Positions 1 through 6,257 of a stretch of DNA of 21,946 nt are shown here, one piece after another; the stretch's first letter is position 1; the number at the start of each line of letters is the position of its first letter. Location: the NCBI GenBank assembly GCA_934725855.1, contig CAKVCL010000038.1:1-21946 (forward strand), read 5' to 3'. This stretch comes from an uncultured Cellulosilyticum sp. Its GTDB lineage: Bacteria > Bacillota > Clostridia > Lachnospirales > Cellulosilyticaceae. Position numbers and translations under genes: made by a program. The notes below the pieces were generated by a model. It ran no database searches, was not told where the DNA came from, and worked only from the letters and a program-made list of their open reading frames with translations.

Positions 1-5
1 AACAA

Positions 6-77
6 TGACCCATACGGGAATCGAACCCGTGTTACCGCCGTGAAAGGGCGATGTCTTAACCGCTTGACCAATGGGCC
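6..77 (-). tRNA. tRNA-Glu (anticodon UUC)
   Basis: The minus strand folds as a standard 72-nt cloverleaf. The acceptor stem GGCCCAT pairs with ATGGGTC (one G-U pair), followed by discriminator A. The anticodon loop reads CTTTCAC, giving anticodon TTC for glutamate, and the T-loop GGTTCGATTCC is intact. The CCA tail is not encoded, so it must be added after transcription. A consensus promoter lies about 40 bp upstream. Confidence 0.96.
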
Positions 78-119
78 TTACTTTTTATATTCGCTATATT
101 TTCCTCAGCGACAAGTAAT

Positions 120-148
120 ATAATACACTAATTACTTACACACGTCAA
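120..148 (-). promoter_or_regulatory. Promoter for tRNA-Glu
   Basis: On the minus strand there is a -35 box TTGACG (143-148), a 17-bp spacer and a -10 box TATTAT (120-125). Transcription would start near 113, about 35 nt before the tRNA 5' end. The rest of the 78-394 interval is very AT-rich, and no other gene or clear element was seen in it. It also holds the upstream region of the FliD-like gene, with a TATAAT at 356-361 but no convincing -35 box. Confidence 0.75.
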
Positions 149-394
149 CATATTTTTTATTTTTTCTCAGACAAATTCAATTTTCTATAATATCATTGAA
201 AATACAAGCTTTTAATCGCTCTTATAAGACTAATTTATCAATACTTTCTTTTTTATTGTAACCTTTTTATCTTTTTTTCATTCGTTTTATCTTCCTCTAT
301 TTTTACCTTTCACACATTTTTACCTCATCATTAGTATTTCCTCTTTGTTTTAACTTATAATAATACGATATATATATGAAAGGAGGTGATAATT

Positions 395-1186
395 ATGTAC
401 GGTATCAACAATTACAGTTATCTCTTTAATTCTACTTCAGCTTCTAATTCCCAATCTACCAATAATATGTACAAGTTTTTTGCTGGTGCTAATCACTATA
501 ATACTCTAGCCAAATTTGCAATTGCAAAGAAATACACAAGCTCATCCGCGACTAATTCACTAAAAACTACTAATAAGAATGAGGAAGCTGCGTCTGCCCA
601 AAAGAAAAAGGAAACTGCCTTCCTATCTGACTATGAAAATACTTATCAATCACTTACAACCGCTAATACTAATTTAAAAAGTGCTCTTTCAGATAAGGCT
701 TCATTAACTGACACACAAAAAGCAGTAAAAGAATATGTTAGCGCATATAATAAGACTGTAGATTTTCTTTCAGATAACAGTTCATCTTCTACTTCTACAA
801 TGAATATCCTAAAAAATTCATTACTCAATGCAGTAAGTAGTTCTAACAATCTATCTAGTATCGGTATTTCTCAAAATGCTGATGGTAAAATTTCTTTAGA
901 TGAAGACAAACTTAACTCAGTACTTTCTACCCAAGGCTCTTATGCAAAAAGAACTTTATCTTTTCTTTCAAGCCTTACTAATGTCAGTACTAAAATGAGC
1001 AACACCGTTTCTAAGACAACCTTGCTAAAAGAACAAGAGAAAGTAAGTGCTTCATCTTCTAAAGTAGAAAATGATCTATCATCTGCTGCATCTTATCAAA
1101 ATAAGCTTGCTAGTAATTCTTTATTGCTTAGAAATTACTATTTCGCTGTAGCACAAACAGGTCTTTTTATCAATACAAGTATTTAA
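395..1186 (+). CDS. FliD C-terminal-like (flagellar hook-associated protein 2-like) protein
   Basis: A 263-residue Ser/Asn/Thr-rich protein without signal peptide or membrane helix. The middle section, including AVKEYVSAYNKTVDFL and then IGISQNADGKISLDEDKL, follows the pattern of the FliD (flagellar cap) C-terminal domain, where 'V..YN...dfL' and 'GI....dG.lslDe.kL' are typical. The rest of FliD is missing: the protein is about half of usual FliD length, and the first roughly 70 residues are a low-complexity tail. The start chosen is the ATG at 395. It sits 8 nt after GGAGG in a 12-nt perfect anti-Shine-Dalgarno match (379-390), so the in-frame GTG at 386 lies inside the ribosome site. It is the only plus-strand gene, stands alone, and ends at a strong terminator. 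It could be a cap-like or secreted flagellar-type filament protein. The family call is moderately sure; the function is unknown. Confidence 0.7.
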   Translation: MYGINNYSYLFNSTSASNSQSTNNMYKFFAGANHYNTLAKFAIAKKYTSSSATNSLKTTNKNEEAASAQKKKETAFLSDYENTYQSLTTANTNLKSALSDKASLTDTQKAVKEYVSAYNKTVDFLSDNSSSSTSTMNILKNSLLNAVSSSNNLSSIGISQNADGKISLDEDKLNSVLSTQGSYAKRTLSFLSSLTNVSTKMSNTVSKTTLLKEQEKVSASSSKVENDLSSAASYQNKLASNSLLLRNYYFAVAQTGLFINTSI

Positions 1187-1202
1187 TAAGTTAAAATAAT
1201 GC

Positions 1203-1270
1203 AAAAGAGCATTATCAGTATTCTTAAGTATCTCTACATACTATAGAATAACCACTGATAATGCTCTTTT
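1203..1270 (+). terminator. Long stem-loop terminator after the FliD-like gene
   Basis: Perfect 17-bp arms (1203-1219 and 1254-1270) flank a 34-nt insert that itself folds (ATTCT with AGAAT, then AGTAT with ATACT). The second arm runs into a T-rich tract (TTTTCTTTTTTATTTTT) on the plus strand. It lies 16 bp after the stop codon. It may also work weakly leftward. Confidence 0.85.
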
Positions 1271-1330
1271 CTTTTTTATTTTTATTAAAAGCAGACTTTA
1301 TTTATAAATATGTTTATATATTTTTAGGCA

Positions 1331-1360
1331 ATAAAAAATCCTTTGAAATTCAAAGGATTT
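1331..1360 (-). terminator. Rho-independent terminator of the 5S/tRNA-Gly unit
   Basis: Nearly perfect palindrome (AAATCCTTTGAA with TTCAAAGGATTT, 1336-1360). On the minus strand it is followed by a T-run (TTTTTTAT). It begins 5 nt after the tRNA-Gly 3' end, as expected for the end of a stable-RNA transcript. Confidence 0.85.
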
Positions 1361-1364
1361 AGAG

Positions 1365-1437
1365 AGCGCGAAACGGGACTCGAACCCGCGACCCTCTCCT
1401 TGGCAAGGAGATGCTCTACCAACTGAGCCATTCGCGC
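1365..1437 (-). tRNA. tRNA-Gly (anticodon GCC)
   Basis: A 73-nt cloverleaf on the minus strand. The acceptor stem GCGCGAA pairs with TTCGCGC and the discriminator is T. The anticodon arm is CTCCT TGCC AAGGAG, giving anticodon GCC for glycine, and the T-loop GGTTCGAGTCC is intact. No CCA is encoded. It follows the 5S gene by 5 nt and is probably co-transcribed with it. Confidence 0.96.
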
Positions 1438-1442
1438 ATAAA

Positions 1443-1559
1443 TTTGGCAACCACCTACTCTTCCAGCCAGTCTCCCGACAAGTACCATCGGCCGCTTAAG
1501 TCTTAACCTACGTGTTCGGGATGGAAACGGGTGTTTCCCCTAAGCGCATCGTCACCAAA
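1443..1559 (-). rRNA. rrf: 5S ribosomal RNA
   Basis: About 117 nt on the minus strand. The ends pair (TTTGGTG near 1559 with TTGCCAAA near 1443). The conserved core is present, including CATCCCGAACACG in loop B/C, and GATGGTACTT and GGGAGA in the loop D/E region. It is not joined to a 23S gene here. It has its own promoter and is followed by tRNA-Gly and a terminator. The exact mature ends are uncertain by one or two bases. Confidence 0.95.
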
Positions 1560-1587
1560 AATTATGTCGTCACCTGACGACATAATT
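1560..1587 (-). other. Leader hairpin just before 5S rRNA
   Basis: Nearly uninterrupted inverted repeat: 13-bp arms (1560-1572 and 1575-1587) around a CC centre. It lies between the predicted transcription start and the 5S 5' end. It would form a stem in the precursor and may guide maturation (inference). Confidence 0.7.
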
Positions 1588-1588
1588 A

Positions 1589-1617
1589 ATAATACATGAA
1601 CTTCAAAAATATGTCAA
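1589..1617 (-). promoter_or_regulatory. Strong promoter for the 5S rRNA-tRNA-Gly unit
   Basis: Perfect -35 TTGACA (1612-1617), a 17-bp spacer and -10 TATTAT (1589-1594) on the minus strand, with a T/A-rich stretch upstream like an UP element. The start would fall near 1582, about 22 nt before the 5S gene. It shows that 5S here is an independent transcription unit. Confidence 0.85.
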
Positions 1618-1689
1618 CCCTTTTTTTTAGTTTAATTTTCAAAGCTAGTTAGGAATATTAATAAATAAGGGCCTTTTAATTGGTATATG

Positions 1690-2874
1690 TTAATGTAATG
1701 GTATACTAATTTCAAATACCGCTCCATCTTGGTTATAGAACTTGATTTTTCCATGGTGCATTTCAATGACTTCTTTTGCTAAAGAAAGCCCTATCCCTGT
1801 GCTTCCATTCTTTCCATAGTAAAATCTTTCAAAGATATGTTTCTTATCTTCTTCTGCTACTCCCTTTCCATTATCTGCAATCTTTACTTTGATTTCTTCT
1901 CCACTATTAAATACATCAATGTTGATTTCATCCTTTGTAAATTTAATGGCATTATTCATAACGCTATTAATCACCTTAAATAATTGCTTTTCATCCCCCT
2001 GTATATCAGGCAGTGTCGTTGGGAAATTCACCTGTAAATGTATTTTCTTTTGTAAGCAAATTCCTTCATTTACAGCGACCACACTATCTACAATTTCACA
2101 TATATTTATCGGTTCAAGGACTAGTTTCAATTGTCCACTTTGTACCCTTGATAAAAGCAATAATCCTCCTACTAATTCTTTCATTCGGTTACTTTGTTCT
2201 AAGATAACCTTACTTGCCTGCTTGGTATCTGTACAAACCCCCATATAAATGCCTTCTGCATAACCTTGAATAGACATTAATGGTGTTTTCAATTCATGTG
2301 AAGCATTAGAGAAAAATCTTTTAAGCTTCTCTTCTGAATCCTCTAATTTCTTACCTGTATTGATTCCTATAAAGCTTGCTCCAATAGTAATGACTACAAT
2401 AGCAATAGCAAACAACGTGTTTAATAGCTTCATTATCATCCAAATGGCTTCTAAATAAATATATATAACCTCTACTTCTCCCTCATGTTCACTCTCTATA
2501 AAAGCAAAATATATCTTTTTGCCTTTTGCTTGTACAAACTCTAGCTGATCTATTGGTAAATCATTTATATGTTCTTTGTAAAAGGCGTAAATCTTACTTT
2601 CTACCTGATCATATTCTGGGTCTTGTTCTAAACAATCTACCACAACACTTTCTTGACTTCTATCAAAAATTGTATTTTTATTCATATAGGACTCATACAT
2701 CTCATCAAGTGCTTCCAAACTTGAAAAACTATCATTTTTTGAAAATGCTCTACCTACCTTGTTAATATATACGGCTTTTGATATAGCTATTTTAGATTGT
2801 TGCTCGATATACAAATTCATCCCTAGGTTAATTGCTAATACTAATAAGCCACTACTGGTAATGACTATGAGCAA
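1690..2874 (-). CDS. Sensor histidine kinase with altered N-terminus
   Basis: OmpR-class membrane histidine kinase, 394 residues from the TTG used here. Residues 1-20 are a membrane helix, 21-145 an extracellular sensor with no clear family, 146-171 a second helix, and then HisKA with SHELKTP (H193). The ATPase domain has an N box (NNAIKF, about 307), G1 (DNGKG, 334), F box (FERFY, 348) and G2 (GSTGIGLSLA). All catalytic boxes are intact. The N-terminus is not normal: the frame stays open upstream through SLFILLLLL, which completes the first helix, and then hits a stop. No ATG and no ribosome site are present. TTG at 2874 overlaps the end of the truncated regulator by 23 bp, so expression could only come from re-initiation there. 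It is probably a remnant, or a poorly expressed kinase, from a regulator-kinase deletion. Confidence 0.85.
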   Translation of the reverse strand: MLIVITSSGLLVLAINLGMNLYIEQQSKIAISKAVYINKVGRAFSKNDSFSSLEALDEMYESYMNKNTIFDRSQESVVVDCLEQDPEYDQVESKIYAFYKEHINDLPIDQLEFVQAKGKKIYFAFIESEHEGEVEVIYIYLEAIWMIMKLLNTLFAIAIVVITIGASFIGINTGKKLEDSEEKLKRFFSNASHELKTPLMSIQGYAEGIYMGVCTDTKQASKVILEQSNRMKELVGGLLLLSRVQSGQLKLVLEPINICEIVDSVVAVNEGICLQKKIHLQVNFPTTLPDIQGDEKQLFKVINSVMNNAIKFTKDEINIDVFNSGEEIKVKIADNGKGVAEEDKKHIFERFYYGKNGSTGIGLSLAKEVIEMHHGKIKFYNQDGAVFEISIPLH

Positions 2875-3223
2875 TAATAATAGGATGAAAAGGCTTAATT
2901 AGATAATTATCGCTTCCTAATGTAATACCTGCCACATAGTCCGCGTCACTATCTTTTGCAGTTAGCATAATAATTGGTACATCTGACTTACTGCGTAATT
3001 GATTGCATATGACTAACCCATCTGTTCCCGGCATCATAATATCTAAAATAACCAAATCTGCTTCCTTTTCATTAAATGCTTCAAACAAGCAATCTCCATT
3101 TTCAAAACTCTTTACAGTATATCCTTCATTCTCTAAAAACATTTTAACTAAATTACGAATGTCTTCTTCATCATCTGCAATATAAATTAAATCGCTCATT
3201 GTATAATTAAAGAGCTTATCCAA
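2852..3223 (-). CDS. Truncated response regulator, receiver domain only (likely deletion product)
   Basis: A 123-residue ORF holding a CheY-like receiver of the OmpR/PhoB type: acidic pair D17-D18, phospho-acceptor D61 in ILDIMMPGTDG, T88, and K110 in LIKPF. Normal relatives continue for about 110-120 more residues with a winged-helix DNA-binding domain. Here, right after KPF, the ORF runs out of frame through DNA that in the kinase frame encodes the kinase's first membrane helix, and it stops at TAG after 11 residues. The regulator therefore cannot bind DNA through its own output domain. The TTG start is supported by AAAGGGG 7 nt upstream; an ATG at 3199 (MSDLIYIADDE) is an alternative. It is 99 bp from the upstream secreted-protein gene and has its own promoter. 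Confidence 0.85.
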   Translation of the reverse strand: MDKLFNYTMSDLIYIADDEEDIRNLVKMFLENEGYTVKSFENGDCLFEAFNEKEADLVILDIMMPGTDGLVICNQLRSKSDVPIIMLTAKDSDADYVAGITLGSDNYLIKPFHPIIIAHSHYQ

Positions 3224-3241
3224 AGATACGCCCCTTTCTCC

Positions 3242-3278
3242 TTATAATAATTAAGTAAATTTCACTTAATTATTATAA
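3242..3278 (-). repeat. 15-bp inverted repeat over the regulator promoter
   Basis: Perfect arms TTATAATAATTAAGT (3242-3256) and ACTTAATTATTATAA (3264-3278) with a 7-bp spacer. One arm contains the -10 box of the regulator promoter, and the predicted start falls inside the repeat. It could be a repressor operator or a 5' leader hairpin. The arms are nearly pure A/T. Confidence 0.7.
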
Positions 3279-3300
3279 TATTCAAATCATTATGTTGCAA
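3272..3300 (-). promoter_or_regulatory. Promoter of the response-regulator gene
   Basis: Minus-strand -35 TTGCAA (3295-3300), 17-bp spacer, perfect -10 TATAAT (3272-3277). The start is near 3265, about 42 nt before the TTG start codon. Confidence 0.7.
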
Positions 3301-3321
3301 CTTAACTCAACCTGCCCTATC

Positions 3322-4044
3322 CTATTTGCTGTATATCATAATGTCACAGTCTTCTAGTTTATTCAATAAAGTAGTTACTTTTGTTTCTGCTTTTTCTAAT
3401 TCCTCTACATCTTTCATAATAGATGGTGTAATGGCATCTTTATTTTCCTCAATCTTGTTTCCTAGTTCATCACCCATCTTATTAAATTTCACAAGCTCCT
3501 CAATTTCTTTATCTGTAAAAAGACGAGTTTGCACTAAATATAGTTTAAAATCTAATGCCTTTCCTTCCTTACTAACCGCTACCATATCATCTGAAATAAC
3601 TGTTTTAACCTTTTGATAGATTGCCTCATTATCTTTATATAACTTTTCAATCTTATCGTTCAGTTCATCTATTTTTTTATCGTACGCATTCATTACTTTT
3701 TTAGAAGCACCCTCGTCAAATTTCTTATTACTTTCCTTCATTATGCTTCTTCTCTCAGCACGTAGTTTTTTTTCTTTAAGCTCAACATCTTCTAATGTTT
3801 TAAGTTCCTCTTCATCTAAAATATTTTGAGCCTCTACATAACGAATAAAATCTTTGGTTTCTCCACGTAAAAATCTCATTCCTTTGACCTGATTATTTTT
3901 ACTTTGCTTTTTATTTCCCTGAGATTTTTCTGTGCTAACTGTTATCTCTTTTGCATTGATTACTTTTACTGAATGAGGTACTGCTACACTTCCCATTAAT
4001 AATGTTATTCCTAAAATTAAACCTAATTTTCCAAAATTTTTCAT
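3322..4044 (-). CDS. Secreted helical protein with two related repeats, unknown function
   Basis: A 240-residue protein of no recognised family. Residues 1-31 form a signal peptide with a possible cleavage after VINA. Residues 32-60 are a basic, polar linker, and the rest is strongly charged and helical, with heptad-like Leu/Ile. Residues 65-145 and 165-236 look like two copies of one module. Each begins with D-F-x-x-Y and goes on to an acidic 'DEEELKTL' / 'TDKEIEELV' segment and a long Lys/Glu helix. This recalls the small helical modules of secreted clostridial DUF2680/YckD-type proteins, but the match is weak. AAAGGAG lies 9-10 nt before the ATG. It is the first gene before the regulator and kinase, and a three-copy operator-like repeat precedes its promoter. 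It may be a target or an envelope partner of that two-component system (inference). Confidence 0.75.
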   Translation of the reverse strand: MKNFGKLGLILGITLLMGSVAVPHSVKVINAKEITVSTEKSQGNKKQSKNNQVKGMRFLRGETKDFIRYVEAQNILDEEELKTLEDVELKEKKLRAERRSIMKESNKKFDEGASKKVMNAYDKKIDELNDKIEKLYKDNEAIYQKVKTVISDDMVAVSKEGKALDFKLYLVQTRLFTDKEIEELVKFNKMGDELGNKIEENKDAITPSIMKDVEELEKAETKVTTLLNKLEDCDIMIYSK

Positions 4045-4100
4045 GATTGATTTCTCCTTTATATTTATTTGTTTTTTGTTTTCTTGCTTGATCTGTATTT

Positions 4101-4106
4101 ATCTTA
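4101..4106 (-). promoter_or_regulatory. -10 box of the secreted-protein gene (weak -35)
   Basis: TAAGAT on the minus strand, about 55 bp before the start codon. At 17 bp upstream there is no TTGACA-like box (TAAATT). This fits a promoter that needs an activator bound at the adjacent 11-bp repeats (4133-4165). Confidence 0.45.
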
Positions 4107-4132
4107 CCGAAATCTCAATGAAAAATTTACCG

Positions 4133-4165
4133 TTAAACTGTCAGGGAAGTGTCACAAAAGTGTCA
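4133..4165 (-). promoter_or_regulatory. Three 11-bp direct repeats, OmpR/PhoB-type operator
   Basis: Contiguous units on the plus strand: TTAAACTGTCA (4133-4143), GGGAAGTGTCA (4144-4154) and CAAAAGTGTCA (4155-4165). The TGTCA core recurs exactly every 11 bp, about one helical turn. The array abuts the -35 position of the secreted-protein promoter. OmpR-family regulators such as PhoB bind 11-bp direct repeats with CTGTCA cores. Assignment to the adjacent regulator is inference. Confidence 0.6.
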
Positions 4166-4277
4166 AAACGTCTATTGAAAATTTCACTGTTTCACATGAA
4201 GTTCATGGCTTTATTAAAGGTAAATCCATTATTTCAGGTGCTACATTGTGTTTTATCCTTTGCCCATTATGAATAAT

Positions 4278-4420
4278 AATAAAGTTGGATTTCTTAGCCT
4301 TTGTACTACGACGTTTTGCCGTAGTTGAATGATACAAATCATACATCACCAGTTTGCCACTATCGTGCATTAAGTGTCACAAACAAATGATAGATTGTTA
4401 GCAAGAAATCCAACTTTATT
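4278..4420. repeat. 143-bp element with 18-bp perfect terminal inverted repeats
   Basis: Arms AATAAAGTTGGATTTCTT (4278-4295) and AAGAAATCCAACTTTATT (4403-4420) enclose 107 bp. That inner part can form three smaller hairpins: ACTACG with CGTAGT around 4306-4326, ATGATAC with a weaker partner about 4330-4343, and GTTTG with CAAAC around CACT/AGTG at 4352-4389. It starts 7 bp after the stop of the amylase gene, so it would fold at the 3' end of the long operon transcript. No T-run and no clear target-site duplication are seen. It is either an operon-end structure or a small MITE-like element. The remaining 4045-4277 interval holds the promoter and operator repeats of the secreted-protein gene and nothing else that I can support. 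Confidence 0.65.
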
Positions 4421-4427
4421 TTAATGT

Positions 4428-6197
4428 TTATTCTTCAATTTTCCAGATAACGATTCCACCTGGTTCCAATTGCTCATTTTGGTATAAGTGGCTCATCATT
4501 TCATTTCCTTTTATTTTTACTTCTATCGCTTTCTTATCACAGTTTAATACAATCCCCATTTTTTCAGAATCATAATCATCTATTTTGATATATTCTATTA
4601 CTCGCTCATTATCTATTCCGTTAGTAAAATGAAAATTACGGCTTCTAAATAATGCTTCTTCTTTCCTTAATCTTGTTAGGTTCTTTACAAAGGACAAATG
4701 CTCATCGTATAACCCTTCTTCAATTTCTTTCCAAGGCATACATCTTCTACAATCCGGGTCATGAGCTCCTTCAAGTAATACTTCTGTTCCATAAAACATA
4801 CATGGACTACCTGGCATGGTAAATAAAACAGCAAGTTGCTGATACACCTTATTAACATCTGGTGTCTTACTACTTAATCTAATCGTATCATGTGAGTCTA
4901 GTAAGTTAAATAATACATCATTTGTTTGTTGCATATATAATGTATAGCATCTATTAATGTCCTCTTCAAAATCTTTTTTTGTATAGCTCTCTTCTATCCA
5001 AAAATCAGAAATTGCATTGCCAAGGGGATAGTTCATAACTGCATCAAATTCATCCCCTCTAAGCCAGTTAATTGAATCATTCCACACCTCACCTAAAATA
5101 TAGATTTCTGTATTTAATGCTTTCATTCGTGTTCTTAATTCCTTGCAAAAGCGGTGTGACAGTTCATTAGCTACATCTAAACGAATCCCATCTATGCCGT
5201 ATTCTTTTACCCAATATTCACATATATCTATAATATGCTTTCTTACCTCAGGATTGTTAGTATTAAGTTTTGGCATTTTATCATTAAAAGCAAAACTATA
5301 GTATTTTCCTTCTTTTGTATTCCATTTATTAGGGTCAAATGGCCACTCATTTACCATAAACCAGTTATAGTACTTTGACTGTGGTCCTTTTTCTACAACA
5401 TCCTTCCACTCTTTAGCTTCTTTTCCTGTATGATTAAACACGCCATCAAGCATGACCCTTATACCTAATTCATGCGCTTTATTCACTAACTCTATCATGG
5501 TTTCTTTAGTGCCAAAATGTGGATCAATACTTAAGTAATCAATGGTATCGTATTTATGAGAACTTTGGCTTTCATTGATGGGTGTAAGATAAATTCCTGA
5601 AATATTGAGTTCTTTTAAATAAGGCAATTTATTAATGATTCCTCTTAAATCCCCACCATAAAACTCATTGTTTTTTACTCTATCTTTTGGCCCTGCCCAA
5701 GGTTTTACTCCTTCAGGATCAATCGTTTGCTCCCCATTGCAGAATCTCTCTGGGAAAATTTGATACCAAATCGTATCATTTACCCATTTAGGTGTTTGAT
5801 TGATATCTGCCTCATTCATCCATGGAAATACAAAGCATCCCGGCTCATGGTGAAGTTTTTCTAATTCTTCTTTGGTGCATAGTTTATCCTCAAAGTAATA
5901 ATAAATTTCACCCTCTACTGTAATCAGTTCAAAGAAATATCGGCACCTTTTAAACTCTGGCTGTACAGTGGTCGTCCACCATAATCCATATTTCAGGTTC
6001 TTCTTATAAATAATTTCCTCTCTCTTACCTTCCCAACGATTTTCTGAACCTAAAATCCCATTTGTAAAAGGATCTCCATAATGTAAAAATACTTGTTCTA
6101 CTTCATATCCTGTTCTTAAGTTAATAATTAAGTCTTCCGTATTTAACGGATAACAATAGTTGTCTGAACTTCTATGATAAACACTCGTAAAATTCAC
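4428..6197 (-). CDS. Cyclomaltodextrinase / neopullulanase (GH13 subfamily 20)
   Basis: A 589-residue intracellular amylase, the usual length for cyclomaltodextrinase, neopullulanase and maltogenic amylase. Residues 1-120 are the N-terminal CBM34-type domain. The catalytic barrel follows, with DGVFNH (251-256), GIRLDVANE with nucleophile D341, acid/base E370 in LGEVW, and LLDSHD with D437. MPKLN at 308-312 is the subfamily-20 marker. It hydrolyses cyclodextrins, short maltodextrins and perhaps pullulan in the cytoplasm; no signal peptide is present. The start is GTG, with GAGGGGG 7 nt upstream. An overlapping ATG at 6204 is out of frame. It is the last gene of the maltodextrin operon, 60 bp after pulA. 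The exact substrate preference cannot be read from sequence. Confidence 0.92.
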   Translation of the reverse strand: MNFTSVYHRSSDNYCYPLNTEDLIINLRTGYEVEQVFLHYGDPFTNGILGSENRWEGKREEIIYKKNLKYGLWWTTTVQPEFKRCRYFFELITVEGEIYYYFEDKLCTKEELEKLHHEPGCFVFPWMNEADINQTPKWVNDTIWYQIFPERFCNGEQTIDPEGVKPWAGPKDRVKNNEFYGGDLRGIINKLPYLKELNISGIYLTPINESQSSHKYDTIDYLSIDPHFGTKETMIELVNKAHELGIRVMLDGVFNHTGKEAKEWKDVVEKGPQSKYYNWFMVNEWPFDPNKWNTKEGKYYSFAFNDKMPKLNTNNPEVRKHIIDICEYWVKEYGIDGIRLDVANELSHRFCKELRTRMKALNTEIYILGEVWNDSINWLRGDEFDAVMNYPLGNAISDFWIEESYTKKDFEEDINRCYTLYMQQTNDVLFNLLDSHDTIRLSSKTPDVNKVYQQLAVLFTMPGSPCMFYGTEVLLEGAHDPDCRRCMPWKEIEEGLYDEHLSFVKNLTRLRKEEALFRSRNFHFTNGIDNERVIEYIKIDDYDSEKMGIVLNCDKKAIEVKIKGNEMMSHLYQNEQLEPGGIVIWKIEE

Positions 6198-6257
6198 CTT
6201 TCATCCCCCTCGTTATACACTACTCTATAATTACTATCTTTATTGCTAACTGATTGG

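Noticed and set aside
345..372. Possible sigma-28 (flagellar) promoter before the FliD-like gene
   Set aside because: TACGATAT resembles the -10 box, but no TAAA-like -35 occurs at the right distance.
386..394. GTG start for the FliD-like gene
   Set aside because: It lies inside the ribosome binding site; the ATG at 395 has ideal spacing.
4043..4276. Plus-strand ORFs of 77 and 67 codons opposite the secreted-protein promoter
   Set aside because: No ribosome site, no recognisable protein, and they overlie the operator repeats and promoter of the minus-strand gene.
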